Shown: positions 21,136 to 30,285, counted from the stretch's first letter. The stretch is DNA of 39,799 nucleotides from an uncultured bacterium (GCA_949746255.1 CATKAP010000219.1:1-39799), one strand, 5' to 3'. The notes: generated from the sequence alone by a model not told the origin. Program-made: numbers and translations.

Positions 21136-21618
21136 TTATTTTCGTACGCCTAAAATATGTATACCGCGAGCCTGCGCGTAGTTGTAAGAAGAAAGAGGTT
21201 TATTGTAAACGTCGTAAGAGTGCGCGGCTACTAAAATTCTTCCGCGGTTAAATCCCACAACCACGGGCGAATGGTAAAAATCGCCCGTTTCTGTTCCTAA
21301 CTGAACTACATCGCCTATTTCCAGTTCGGAAAGGGGAACTTGTTTTGCAAAAGGTCCCGCGCCTTCGTTGTTTATTAAAAAATTATATAAATATTCCACG
21401 CCCGTCCAGGACGCCGTGCGGTCGTTTGCGGATTTGTAGAACCAACCGTATACGGGTGTAAAATTCATTACTCCGGCGCCCGCATATATGCATTGCGAAG
21501 CGAAGTTTGTACAGTCTCCTCCGATTTTGCTGAAATCATAAAAGGCGGGGTTTCTTTTATAAGCCCATTTCCTCGCATAGTTTACCGCTGCTTGGCGGTT
21601 ATATTCCAAAATTTCCAT
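21136..21618 (-). CDS. Amidase domain-containing protein (putative peptidoglycan amidase)
   Basis: YNRQAAVNYARKWAYKRNPAFYDFSKIGGDCTNFASQC; Cys/His residues GDCTNFASQ and DFYHSPVVVG. Start placed at MEILEYNRQ rather than the longer ORF start at 21726. Confidence 0.8.
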   Translation of the reverse strand: MEILEYNRQAAVNYARKWAYKRNPAFYDFSKIGGDCTNFASQCIYAGAGVMNFTPVYGWFYKSANDRTASWTGVEYLYNFLINNEGAGPFAKQVPLSELEIGDVVQLGTETGDFYHSPVVVGFNRGRILVAAHSYDVYNKPLSSYNYAQARGIHILGVRK

Positions 21619-21688
21619 AATATACGATATGCCGAAAGTTTTAAATATGTTTGTAAAATAAGTTTGCATAATTGTAAAAAACTTTTTA

Positions 21689-21717
21689 TTGCTTTCGTTC
21701 TCCGTGATCGCTATAAT
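21689..21717 (+). promoter_or_regulatory. Predicted promoter for the membrane protein/XRE pair
   Basis: TTGCTT (21689-21694), 17 nt, TATAAT (21712-21717). Confidence 0.6.
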
Positions 21718-21736
21718 TAAAGACAAGGAGGCGAGT

Positions 21737-22009
21737 GTGGATAAAATGATTAAAAAAGTAAACGTATTTTTGGTAACTCTTATGATAATAACTTTTGTTG
21801 CGGGCGCGGCGCACGTACTTGCGGAGTATGTTACTCTTTTAAAAGCAAACGCCGATATGGCGACAAGTTTCCCGCCATATGCGGCGGTTTTGTACGCAAT
21901 ACCTTATTCGTTGGTTTTGTTTGTGTTGGGCGTTATATCGGTTACGTTAAATTTGGTCAATAAATTTTGCAGGGAGAAGCTTAATGACGACGGGCGAAAA
22001 GATTTGTAA
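21737..22009 (+). CDS. Small membrane protein of unknown function
   Basis: GTG start at 21737 preceded by aaggagg. Two hydrophobic segments (VNVFLVTLMIITFVAGAAHVLA; AAVLYAIPYSLVLFVLGVISVTLN). The ORF-track start at 21689 coincides with the predicted -35. Confidence 0.7.
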   Translation: MDKMIKKVNVFLVTLMIITFVAGAAHVLAEYVTLLKANADMATSFPPYAAVLYAIPYSLVLFVLGVISVTLNLVNKFCREKLNDDGRKDL

Positions 22010-22436
22010 ATTGAGAGAAAGCGCTTGTATGTCGCAGGATGAAATGGCGGAAAAGCTTGACGTATCGCGGCAGACTGTTTCCAATTGGGAAAACGATAAA
22101 AATAAAATAGATTTGGAAAAAGTCAAACTTATCTGTTCGATTTTTAAAATAAGTTTAGACGAACTCTGCTCCGATGAAGAAATAAAAACCGTTAAAACTT
22201 CCGAGAATACGGGACGCGGCAACAAACCTGTTATAATTTTTTCGTCGGTTATGCTTATAGTTTCTTTCGCCGTTTTAATTACGGCTTTGGTTTTTGCGTT
22301 TACGTCGGAAAAAAACGGGCAAATTTCCTCTGCGGTAACTTTGAGCGGAGTATTCGGCTGGATTTCGGTTGCCGTTATAAGTTTAGCGGTAGCGGCTGTC
22401 GCGTTGTTTATAATATTTAAGTCGCGCGGTAAATAA
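21984..22436 (+). CDS. XRE-family HTH regulator with C-terminal TM segments
   Basis: KICKLRESACMSQDEMAEKLDVSRQTVSNWENDKNKIDLEKV then two hydrophobic helices; overlaps the preceding gene by 26 nt. Confidence 0.9.
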   Translation: MTTGEKICKLRESACMSQDEMAEKLDVSRQTVSNWENDKNKIDLEKVKLICSIFKISLDELCSDEEIKTVKTSENTGRGNKPVIIFSSVMLIVSFAVLITALVFAFTSEKNGQISSAVTLSGVFGWISVAVISLAVAAVALFIIFKSRGK

Positions 22437-22462
22437 ACCGCGTTAAATTTTTATGAAAAATA

Positions 22463-22476
22463 TTAACTTAGGTTAA
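22463..22476. promoter_or_regulatory. Palindromic operator-like site 1 (TTAACTTAGGTTAA)
   Basis: TTAAC-N4-GTTAA just upstream of the feo -35. Confidence 0.7.
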
Positions 22477-22485
22477 TTATTTTTG

Positions 22486-22514
22486 TTGACAACCAAATTT
22501 TTACAGCGTATAAT
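22486..22514 (+). promoter_or_regulatory. feo operon promoter
   Basis: TTGACA (22486-22491), 17 nt, TATAAT (22509-22514). Confidence 0.85.
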
Positions 22515-22529
22515 GCTTAATGAAATAAG

Positions 22530-22543
22530 TTAACCGAGGTTAA
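22530..22543. promoter_or_regulatory. Palindromic operator-like site 2 (TTAACCGAGGTTAA)
   Basis: TTAAC-N4-GTTAA downstream of the -10, immediately before the first feoA start. Confidence 0.7.
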
Positions 22544-22547
22544 TATT

Positions 22548-22760
22548 ATGCCTATTACAATCGCGCCCTGCGGGGCGGAACTTACCGTTCGCAGAGTGGG
22601 GACGGAAGCGCAAGTTAAAAAACGCTTACATGAAATGGGTATCGTCGAAGGCGGTAAAATTACGGTGATTTCTTCCGATAGCGGAAGTGTTGTGGTCAGC
22701 GTAAAGGAGTGCAGGCTTTGCCTTGACGGAAATACCGCGCGAAAGATTTTGGTGGCGTAA
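22548..22760 (+). CDS. feoA: FeoA-domain protein
   Basis: About 70 aa SH3-like FeoA pattern: VKKRLHEMGIVEGGKITVISSDSGSVVVSVKECRLCLDGNTARKILV. Confidence 0.88.
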   Translation: MPITIAPCGAELTVRRVGTEAQVKKRLHEMGIVEGGKITVISSDSGSVVVSVKECRLCLDGNTARKILVA

Positions 22761-22795
22761 TTTTCGGATTACGTCAAAAAATTTTATTAAAAAAC

Positions 22796-22809
22796 TTAAC
22801 TATAGTTAA
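22796..22809. promoter_or_regulatory. Palindromic operator-like site 3 (TTAACTATAGTTAA)
   Basis: Perfect 14-bp palindrome of the same TTAAC-N4-GTTAA form, between the two feoA genes. Confidence 0.6.
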
Positions 22810-22836
22810 TATTTAAAATAATACAAGGAGTTTTAT

Positions 22837-23064
22837 ATGATTAAATTATTGAGCGATTTTTCAATCGGTGAGAGCGGAAAAATCAAAACCGTTACAGGCG
22901 AAGGTAAAATCCGCAGAAGGCTTTTAGATATGGGCGTAACTCCGGGCGCGGAATTGATTATGAAAAAGAAAGCGCCGCTTGGCGATCCTGTAGAAATAAC
23001 TATTAGAGGATACGAGCTTACGCTGAGAAAGTCTGAAGCGGCTTGCGTGGCGGTAGAACTTTAA
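22837..23064 (+). CDS. feoA: FeoA-domain protein (second copy)
   Basis: IRRRLLDMGVTPGAELIMKKKAPLGDPVEITIRGYELTLRKSEAACV; SD acaaggag. Confidence 0.92.
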   Translation: MIKLLSDFSIGESGKIKTVTGEGKIRRRLLDMGVTPGAELIMKKKAPLGDPVEITIRGYELTLRKSEAACVAVEL

Positions 23065-23117
23065 GTTTATATGCCGCGCAACGCGGAATAAAAATTAATA
23101 TTCGTTAAGGAGTTATT

Positions 23118-25442
23118 ATGAAAACATTTGCATTGGCGGGGAATCCGAATTGCGGAAAAACTACGCTTTTTAACGCGTTGACGGGAGCGACGGCGCACGT
23201 AGGCAATTGGCCCGGGGTTACTGTGGATAAACGCGAAGGCGTTTATAAAAACGGTTCGGTTAAAATATCGGTGGTGGATTTACCCGGCATCTATTCGCTT
23301 TCCCCTTATACGCCGGAAGAAGTTATCGCCCGAAATTTTATTTTGGACGAATGCCCCGACGGAATTATTAATATAGTGGACGCAACAAATTTAGAGAGAA
23401 ATTTGTATTTAACTACTCAATTGCTTGAAATCGACGTGCCTGTGATTGTTGCGCTTAATATGATGGACGAAGTGGAAAAATCGGGAGATAAAATCAACGT
23501 GAAAAGTTTGGAAAACGCGTTGGGCGTTCCTGTTGTCCCGATATCGGCGCTGAAAGGCTCGGGGATAAGACAATTGATGGAACGTGCGGCGGCAATGTCT
23601 TCGGAGCGTAAAGGCGTTACCGTTCTCGAAAAAGCGCTTTCGGCGCAGATTGAAACGGCTTGCGCATATTACAGGGAAGAAAAAACCGCCTCTCCGTTGT
23701 TTCATGCCGTAAAGCTGTTGGAGGGCGATGAGATCGAACTCGAAAGAAAGGGCGCCGCAGAAACTTTTAAAAAAGCTTCGGGCGGCGAGGATTTAGAAGC
23801 GGTTATAGCGGACGAAAGATATAAATACATATCTTCTGAGGTGAGTTCGATTAAAATAAAGGCGAAGAGAGAAACCATGACCCGTTCAGACAAAATAGAC
23901 AAAGTGCTTACGCACAAAATCTGGGCTATTCCTTTATTTATAGTCGTTCTGTTTTTTATCTTCCATCTGACTTTTTCGGAAAATCTTTTTTATCTGAACG
24001 GATTTACCAACGAACAGGCGTGGATGCCCTCGCTCGTTGATCTGGGGCTTGCTGCCGAAGAGGAAGGAGAGGTAATATATAACAACTTCGGCGTTGAGCT
24101 GCTTGCCGTACTGTACGACGGTGCAGTTTATTCTCCGGGCGTAATTTTGACTAATTTCCTTAATCTGTTTCTTAACCATATTTCGGACGGAGTCGTATCG
24201 CTTATGGAAAGCGGCGGCGCGGCGGAGTGGTCCGCCGGACTTGTGGGCGACGGTATACTCGGCGGCATATTTGCCGTCTTGGGGTTTCTTCCTCAAATAC
24301 TCGTGCTGTTTATGTTTTTTTCAGTTATGGAAGATTCGGGATATATGGCGCGTGTCGCTTTCGTGCTCGACAGAATATTCCGCCGTTTCGGTCTTTCGGG
24401 CAGAGCTTTTATGCCCATGATAATGGGCTTCGGTTGTTCCGTTCCCGCGGCAATCAATACCAGAACTCTTGCAGACGAAAAAGAAAGAACGGCAACCATA
24501 AGAGTCATTCCTTTCTTCTCGTGCGGGGCAAAATTACCGATACTTACGGCTTGCGGCGGCGCGCTCTGCGCAATGGCGGGTATGACTAACGTAGACGTTA
24601 TTACCATGGGTATGTATCTTCTTGGAATAATTTCCGCTATAGTTTGCGTACTGTTAATGCGTAACACAACGTTAAAGGGTGAAACTCCTCCGTTCATTAT
24701 GGAGCTTCCCGTGTACCGTTTCCCCAAATTCAAAAATTTGATGCTTCACCTGTGGGATAAGACTAAACATTTCGTTAAAAAGGCTTTTACCATTATTTTT
24801 GCTTCTACTGTTATAATCTGGCTGTTCTCGCATATTAGCTGGAACTGGCAGTATGTTGCAGACGAGGAAATGAATAAATCGGTTTTGGCTTCTTTGGGAA
24901 TGTTGGTTCAACCTATATTTACGCCTATCGGGTTCGGCGCCCAGCTGGGAGAATACGGATGGGTATTCGCGGTTGCGGCAATTACGGGTCTGGTTGCCAA
25001 AGAAAACGTTATTGCTACGTTTGCAACTCTTGCCGCCTGCATATCTTCTATGGGCGCACATGTGGGAAATATTAATATTCCCGACGCCATAGCCGGAATA
25101 GAGGGCATAGAAGAGGTTGCGGCAATGGTGTCGGCAACGGGAATTTCGGGAGCGGGAATAATAGCTTTTATAGCTTTCAATATGACTACGATTCCTTGCT
25201 TTGCGGCATGCGCTACAGCCAAAGCCGAACTTGCAAAAGGTAAATTCAAATGGACGCTTTTGTTCTGGCTTGCTTCAAGCTACGTAATAAGCGCTATGGT
25301 TTATACTGTCGGAGAATGGTGGTGGACGCTGTTTATTTGGTTAGCTGTAATCGGTGCGACTGTTACCTTGATTGTGTTGAAAAATAAAGGCGTTTTAGAC
25401 ATAACGGCGTTGTTTAAGCGTAAACATAACAAGGAGGATTAA
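23118..25442 (+). CDS. feoB: Ferrous iron transport protein B
   Basis: G-protein motifs ALAGNPNCGKTTLFNALTG, VDLPGIYSLSPYTPEE, NMMD; FMPMIMGFGCSVPA; 774 aa with multiple TM segments. Confidence 0.98.
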   Translation: MKTFALAGNPNCGKTTLFNALTGATAHVGNWPGVTVDKREGVYKNGSVKISVVDLPGIYSLSPYTPEEVIARNFILDECPDGIINIVDATNLERNLYLTTQLLEIDVPVIVALNMMDEVEKSGDKINVKSLENALGVPVVPISALKGSGIRQLMERAAAMSSERKGVTVLEKALSAQIETACAYYREEKTASPLFHAVKLLEGDEIELERKGAAETFKKASGGEDLEAVIADERYKYISSEVSSIKIKAKRETMTRSDKIDKVLTHKIWAIPLFIVVLFFIFHLTFSENLFYLNGFTNEQAWMPSLVDLGLAAEEEGEVIYNNFGVELLAVLYDGAVYSPGVILTNFLNLFLNHISDGVVSLMESGGAAEWSAGLVGDGILGGIFAVLGFLPQILVLFMFFSVMEDSGYMARVAFVLDRIFRRFGLSGRAFMPMIMGFGCSVPAAINTRTLADEKERTATIRVIPFFSCGAKLPILTACGGALCAMAGMTNVDVITMGMYLLGIISAIVCVLLMRNTTLKGETPPFIMELPVYRFPKFKNLMLHLWDKTKHFVKKAFTIIFASTVIIWLFSHISWNWQYVADEEMNKSVLASLGMLVQPIFTPIGFGAQLGEYGWVFAVAAITGLVAKENVIATFATLAACISSMGAHVGNINIPDAIAGIEGIEEVAAMVSATGISGAGIIAFIAFNMTTIPCFAACATAKAELAKGKFKWTLLFWLASSYVISAMVYTVGEWWWTLFIWLAVIGATVTLIVLKNKGVLDITALFKRKHNKED

Positions 25443-25443
25443 T

Positions 25444-25632
25444 GTGAATACGGTGGATATAATTGTTTTGGCGATAGTTTCGTTTGCCGTTATCGGCGCT
25501 GTCGCGGCGATAATAGTAAATAAAATAAAGTCTGAAAAAAGCGGCGGCTGTAACTGCGGTTGCGAAGGTTGTTCGTTTGCGGGTAAATGTAATTCTGTAA
25601 AGGCTGAAAAAACCGAAGAAAACAAACTGTAA
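25444..25632 (+). CDS. FeoB-associated Cys-rich membrane protein
   Basis: N-terminal TM then GGCNCGCEGCSFAGKC, immediately downstream of feoB; GTG start. Confidence 0.88.
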   Translation: MNTVDIIVLAIVSFAVIGAVAAIIVNKIKSEKSGGCNCGCEGCSFAGKCNSVKAEKTEENKL

Positions 25633-25649
25633 AATTAAATTTTAAAATT

Positions 25650-25687
25650 GATAAGTCCGTCCGCCGATCAAAAAGGACGGACTTATC
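25650..25687 (+). terminator. Hairpin after the feo operon
   Basis: gataagtccgtcc / ggacggacttatc, perfect 13-bp stem, though the downstream U-tract is weak. Confidence 0.65.
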
Positions 25688-25728
25688 ATATTGTAAAAAA
25701 AAACTAAATTTTATATTAGGCTAACAAA

Positions 25729-25750
25729 AAATTTACTTGCATGTAAATTT
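25729..25750. promoter_or_regulatory. Inverted repeat upstream of the aminotransferase gene
   Basis: AAATTTAC-TTGCAT-GTAAATTT, 22 bp with one mismatched symmetric pair. Confidence 0.55.
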
Positions 25751-25822
25751 ATTCCAAACAATTGCAAAAATTCGGGCTATAATATATAATTATGCTCGAA
25801 CAAAAGTTAAATGGAGGCAATT

Positions 25823-27025
25823 GTGTTTCAGGTTTCCGAAAGAATAAAGGCGATAGCGCCTTCTATGACTCTTGCCATTTCGGCAAAGGCAAACGAATTG
25901 AAAGCTGCGGGAGAACATGTTATAAATTTCGGCGTTGGAGAACCCGATTTTAACACTCCGGAACATATTTGCGTAGCGGCAAAAGAGGCGTTGGACAAAG
26001 GATATACAAAATACGTTGCGGCGGCGGGGCTTCCGGCGTTAAAAAAAGCCATTGTTAAAAAGCTGAAAAAAGACAATAATCTTGACTATGAAGCTTCTCA
26101 GATAATTGTTTCCAACGGCGCCAAACATTCCATTTTCAACGCTATTTTCGCCGTAATCAATCCGGGCGACGAAGTGCTTATTCCAAAACCTTATTGGTTA
26201 ACATATCCGGAAGTTGTTAAAAGTTGCGGCGGAATTCCGGAATATATATACGCAACGCCCCGTCACGGTTATAAAATAACGGCGGCTCAGGTCAAGGCGG
26301 CTATACGCCCTCAGACCAAAATGCTTATTTTTACAAGCCCCAACAATCCCACGGGAGCGGTCTATACGGAAGACGAAATCCGCGCGATAGCCGAAGTTTG
26401 CGTTAAGCACAATATAGTTGTGCTTTCCGACGAGATTTACGAAAAACTTATTTACGGCGGCGAAACGCATTTTTCCATAGCGCAGTGTTCGCCCGAAATG
26501 AAGGATTTGACTATTGTTGTAAACGGCGTTTCCAAAAGTTACGCCATGACGGGTTGGCGTTTGGGTTACCTTGCGTGTCCCGAACATCTTGCAAAAGCTA
26601 TTTCTTCTTTTCAGAGCCATTCCACTTCCAACGTAAATACAATGACTCAGTACGCCGCCGTCGCCGCGTTGGAAGGCGATGTTAAACCTATGAACGAAAT
26701 GATAGAAGCGTTCGGAAGGCGCAGAAATATTATGCTTGAAAAACTTGACGGCATGAAAGCTTTGGGATTGGATTACGTTAAACCGGACGGAGCTTTCTAC
26801 GTTATGTTGTTGTGCGACAAATTATACGGCAAGCGGTATAAGGGTGTTAAAATTCGCGGAAGCATGGATATTGCGGATATGTTGCTTACTCATAAAAAAG
26901 TAGCGTTAACTCCGGGCGTTTGTTTCGGCGACGACGACGCAGTGCGATTGTCTTACGCTCTTTCCGCAAAAGATATGTTGGAGGGGCTGGAAAAGATAGC
27001 GGAATTTGCGAGTGAAGTCGAATAA
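25823..27025 (+). CDS. Class I/II pyridoxal phosphate-dependent aminotransferase (aspartate aminotransferase-like)
   Basis: SPNNPTGAVY, SDEIYEKLIYGG, SKSYAMTGWRLGYL. Start placed at GTG 25823 because ggagg (25813-25817) overlaps the ATG at 25811. Confidence 0.93.
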   Translation: MFQVSERIKAIAPSMTLAISAKANELKAAGEHVINFGVGEPDFNTPEHICVAAKEALDKGYTKYVAAAGLPALKKAIVKKLKKDNNLDYEASQIIVSNGAKHSIFNAIFAVINPGDEVLIPKPYWLTYPEVVKSCGGIPEYIYATPRHGYKITAAQVKAAIRPQTKMLIFTSPNNPTGAVYTEDEIRAIAEVCVKHNIVVLSDEIYEKLIYGGETHFSIAQCSPEMKDLTIVVNGVSKSYAMTGWRLGYLACPEHLAKAISSFQSHSTSNVNTMTQYAAVAALEGDVKPMNEMIEAFGRRRNIMLEKLDGMKALGLDYVKPDGAFYVMLLCDKLYGKRYKGVKIRGSMDIADMLLTHKKVALTPGVCFGDDDAVRLSYALSAKDMLEGLEKIAEFASEVE

Positions 27026-27070
27026 AAAATGAATTTTTAAAGAAAATTAAAAAGAATTTTGAAAAAGGTA

Positions 27071-27099
27071 TTGAAATTCGCCGCAATTATTGATAGAAT
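27071..27099 (+). promoter_or_regulatory. Predicted promoter
   Basis: TTGAAA (27071-27076), 17 nt, TAGAAT (27094-27099). Confidence 0.6.
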
Positions 27100-27141
27100 A
27101 TAAGTAACGATAAGTATAAATCTTATCATGGAGGATTTTCA

Positions 27142-27549
27142 ATGATTAAAATTATTTACGGACCCAAAGGCACAGGCAAAACAAAACAGCTTATTTCTGC
27201 GGCTAACGCGGCGGCGGAAGACGCCAAAGGGCTGAGCGTATTTATTACGGATAACAAACGTTGCATGTACGACGTCGCCCGTAATATAAGATTTATAGAC
27301 GTTAAAGATTGGGCTATCGCCGGCGAAGAGGCTTTGTGCGGATTTGTTAAAGGCGTTGCCGCGTGCAACAGCGACCACGAATATATTTATATAGACGGTG
27401 TTGCGCGTATTTCGGGTAAAAAAATCGAAGAACTTGCGGGTATATTTTTTATGCTCGATAAAATATCTGCCGAAAACGATATAACTATAACCATTACGTG
27501 CAGTTGCACTGAAGCGGAACTGCCGGATTTCGTAAAGAAATATCTTTAA
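27142..27549 (+). CDS. Small P-loop NTP-binding protein of unknown function
   Basis: MIKIIYGPKGTGKTKQL Walker A; SD atggagg. Confidence 0.75.
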   Translation: MIKIIYGPKGTGKTKQLISAANAAAEDAKGLSVFITDNKRCMYDVARNIRFIDVKDWAIAGEEALCGFVKGVAACNSDHEYIYIDGVARISGKKIEELAGIFFMLDKISAENDITITITCSCTEAELPDFVKKYL

Positions 27550-27575
27550 GTTTTTAAGATTATAAAAAGTTTTTG

Positions 27576-27607
27576 ACGGCGGCATAGCGGTTTTTTCGTG
27601 CCGCCGT
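27576..27607 (+). terminator. Intergenic hairpin before thrC
   Basis: acggcggca (27576-27584) / tgccgccgt (27599-27607), then tatttataa. Confidence 0.6.
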
Positions 27608-27630
27608 TATTTATAAAGCGAGGATGTATA

Positions 27631-29115
27631 ATGAACTTTTTAAGCACCAGAGGCGGGGAAAAAGCGACGGGAGCGCAGGCGATAGTAAAAGGATTGTCTG
27701 CGAACGGCGGGCTGTTCGTTCCCGAAAAATTTCCCGTTGTAACGACGGAAGAATTTGAAGAAATGCTCGCTCTCGGATATGCCGAACGCGCGGCGAAGAT
27801 ATTGAAAAAATATTTCGACGAGTACGACGAAGAGTTTCTTCTCAAATCGTGCGAGAGCGCTTATTCGAAATTCGAAGGGGGAGACCCCGCGCCTGTGGTA
27901 AAACTTGACGACGGCGTTTATATGCTTGAATTGTGGCACGGCCCTACCTGCGCTTTCAAAGACATGGCGCTTACCATTTTGCCGTATTTGTTGCGTAAAG
28001 GTTGCGATATATGCGGCATTAAAGAGGATATTCTCATTCTCGTTGCGACTTCCGGAGATACCGGCAAAGCTGCTCTGGAAGGTTTTAAAGACGCCGAAGG
28101 AATAAAAGTTACCGTCTTCTATCCTTCGGACGGCGTTTCCAAAATGCAAAAACTGCAAATGTGTACTCAGGAAGGAAAAAACGTCGACGTGGTTGCGGTA
28201 AAAGGAAATTTTGACGACTGCCAAACTGCGGTAAAAGAAATATTCGCAAGTAAAGAATGCGAAGAAAAATTGCTTGAACGCAACGTAAAGCTATCTTCGG
28301 CTAATTCAATCAACTTCGGAAGGCTTGCGCCTCAGATCGCTTATTATTTTTCGGCTTATCTCGACCTTGTTTCTTCCGATCAAATAGAAATGGGCGAAGA
28401 AATAGATTTTTGCGTTCCCACCGGAAACTTCGGCAATATTCTTGCGGCTTATTACGCCAAACAAATGGGGTTGCCGGTAAGAAGATTGCATTGCGCTTCC
28501 AATTCCAATAACGTTTTAACGGATTTCCTCGCTACCGGCGTTTACGATATGCGGCGTGAGTTCTATAAAACGACGTCGCCGTCCATGGATATTTTACTGT
28601 CTTCCAATCTTGAAAGGCTGATATTTGAAATTTCTGGCAGAAACGCAAAGTTGACGGCTAAAAGAATGGCTGAACTGAAAACTACGGGTAAATATGAAAT
28701 AACTCCCCAAGAGCTGGAAAAAATTTCTGAAACTTTCGACGGCGGATTTGCCGACGAGGACGGTTGCGTGGAAGCCATGTACGACGTATTCGTAGATACC
28801 GGATATACAATGGATACCCATACGGGCTGCGCTATGAAAGTTGCGGTGGATTGGTTTGAAAAACATAAAAAAGACGAAACCAAAACGGTTATAGTTTCTA
28901 CGGCCAACCCCTATAAATTTCCTCAGGACGTGCTTTACGCCGTTACGGGAAACGACGTTAAAGACAGTTTTAAGGGTATTAAAAGGCTTCATGCGGCGAC
29001 GGCAATGGCTGTGCCGAAGCAGCTTAAAGAATTAAGGGACAAGCCTGCAAGATTTACGAAAACCGTAGACGGTTCAAAACTTTTTGACGAAGTTTTGGAA
29101 TTCGTTTCAAAATAA
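27631..29115 (+). CDS. thrC: Threonine synthase
   Basis: MNFLSTRGG, ANGGLFVPE, ELWHGPTCAFKDMAL, ATSGDTGKAALEG. The ORF-track start at 27598 lies inside the upstream hairpin. Confidence 0.96.
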   Translation: MNFLSTRGGEKATGAQAIVKGLSANGGLFVPEKFPVVTTEEFEEMLALGYAERAAKILKKYFDEYDEEFLLKSCESAYSKFEGGDPAPVVKLDDGVYMLELWHGPTCAFKDMALTILPYLLRKGCDICGIKEDILILVATSGDTGKAALEGFKDAEGIKVTVFYPSDGVSKMQKLQMCTQEGKNVDVVAVKGNFDDCQTAVKEIFASKECEEKLLERNVKLSSANSINFGRLAPQIAYYFSAYLDLVSSDQIEMGEEIDFCVPTGNFGNILAAYYAKQMGLPVRRLHCASNSNNVLTDFLATGVYDMRREFYKTTSPSMDILLSSNLERLIFEISGRNAKLTAKRMAELKTTGKYEITPQELEKISETFDGGFADEDGCVEAMYDVFVDTGYTMDTHTGCAMKVAVDWFEKHKKDETKTVIVSTANPYKFPQDVLYAVTGNDVKDSFKGIKRLHAATAMAVPKQLKELRDKPARFTKTVDGSKLFDEVLEFVSK

Positions 29116-29121
29116 AATTTA

Positions 29122-29152
29122 AAAACGCCGCGGTTAATCTCCGCGGCGTTTT
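29122..29152 (+). terminator. Rho-independent terminator after thrC
   Basis: aaaacgccgcgg / ccgcggcgtttt, 12-bp stem. Confidence 0.85.
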
Positions 29153-29216
29153 ATGGATAACAGGTGAACGATATAACATAATTATGTGATTATGACGGTA
29201 AAGCAATTAAAAAACT

Positions 29217-29245
29217 TTGCTTTTTTAACGGCTTTATGTTATGAT
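29217..29245 (+). promoter_or_regulatory. Possible promoter for trpS
   Basis: TTGCTT (29217-29222), 17 nt, TATGAT (29240-29245). Confidence 0.4.
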
Positions 29246-29280
29246 TAATAAGTAAAAGTTTATATTTTCGGTATAATAAT

Positions 29281-30285
29281 ATGGTGGAAGAGGCAAAAAA
29301 AATACTTTATTCGGCGGTTCAGCCCACTAACAATCTGACTATAGGCAACTATGTCGGGGCCATAAGGAACTTTGTTGCGTTGCAAAACGATTACGATTGT
29401 TTTTTTGCAATTGCAAATATGCACGCGATAACCGTAAGGCAGAATCCCGCAGAATTAAGGCAAAGAACGCTTTCTCTTTTAGCGCTGTATCTTGCTTGCG
29501 GTATAAATCCGGAAAAGTGCGTTATTTACGTACAGTCCCACGTGCCCGCGCATGCGGAACTTTGTTGGACTCTCAATACGTTTACTTACGTAGGCGAAAT
29601 GGAGAGAATGACGCAGTTCAAGGATAAGAGCGCGCGCCATGCCGATAATATCAATATGGGATTGATGGATTATCCCGTACTGATGGCGGCGGATATATTG
29701 TTGTATCAAACCGATTATGTTCCCGTGGGGTTAGACCAGCGCCAACACGTTGAGATTGCGCGGGATATCGCGCAAAGATTCAATAACGTTTATTCGCCGA
29801 CTTTTAAGGTTCCAGAGGCTATGTTTATGAAAGTCGGGGCAAAAATAAACGATTTGCTCGACCCTTCCAAAAAGATGTCCAAATCTTCGGAAAATGTAAA
29901 CGGTTCTGTATTTTTGTCCGACGATAAAGATACGGTAATCCGCAAATTCAAAAGGGCTGTTACGGATAGCGAAGCTTGTATAAGATACGATTCCGAAAAT
30001 AAGCGCGGAGTAAGCAATTTGCTTTCTGTTTATTCCGCGTTTACGGGAAAAAGTTTGGAAGAAGCAGAGCGCGAGTTTGCCGGTAAAGGGTACGGCGATT
30101 TCAAACTTGCGGTGGGTGAAGCCGTGGCGGAAAAGCTTGCGCCTATACAGAAGAAACAGGCGGAATTGTTCGCGGATAAAGAATATTTAAACGCAGTTTT
30201 GCGTTCGGGGGCGGAACGCGCTGCAAAGGCCGCAAACAGAACGCTTGCAAAAGTTTATAAAAAAATAGGATTTTATCAGATATAA
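29281..30285 (+). CDS. trpS: Tryptophan--tRNA ligase
   Basis: SAVQPTNNLTIGNYVGA, GLDQRQHVEIARDIAQRFN, KKMSKS. Confidence 0.97.
   Translation: MVEEAKKILYSAVQPTNNLTIGNYVGAIRNFVALQNDYDCFFAIANMHAITVRQNPAELRQRTLSLLALYLACGINPEKCVIYVQSHVPAHAELCWTLNTFTYVGEMERMTQFKDKSARHADNINMGLMDYPVLMAADILLYQTDYVPVGLDQRQHVEIARDIAQRFNNVYSPTFKVPEAMFMKVGAKINDLLDPSKKMSKSSENVNGSVFLSDDKDTVIRKFKRAVTDSEACIRYDSENKRGVSNLLSVYSAFTGKSLEEAEREFAGKGYGDFKLAVGEAVAEKLAPIQKKQAELFADKEYLNAVLRSGAERAAKAANRTLAKVYKKIGFYQI

Noticed and set aside
21984-22436. XRE regulator as the factor binding the feo palindromes
   Set aside because: Adjacency only. A DtxR-type metalloregulator is a better fit to the iron genes, and there is no direct evidence for the XRE protein.
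27598-27630. GTG start for threonine synthase in the ORF track
   Set aside because: It falls in the right arm of an upstream hairpin; ATG 27631 gives the canonical MNFLSTRGG start.
29116-29280. T-box leader for trpS
   Set aside because: The space is too short and no T-box sequence or specifier structure is visible; the 29200-29223 hairpin overlaps the putative -35.
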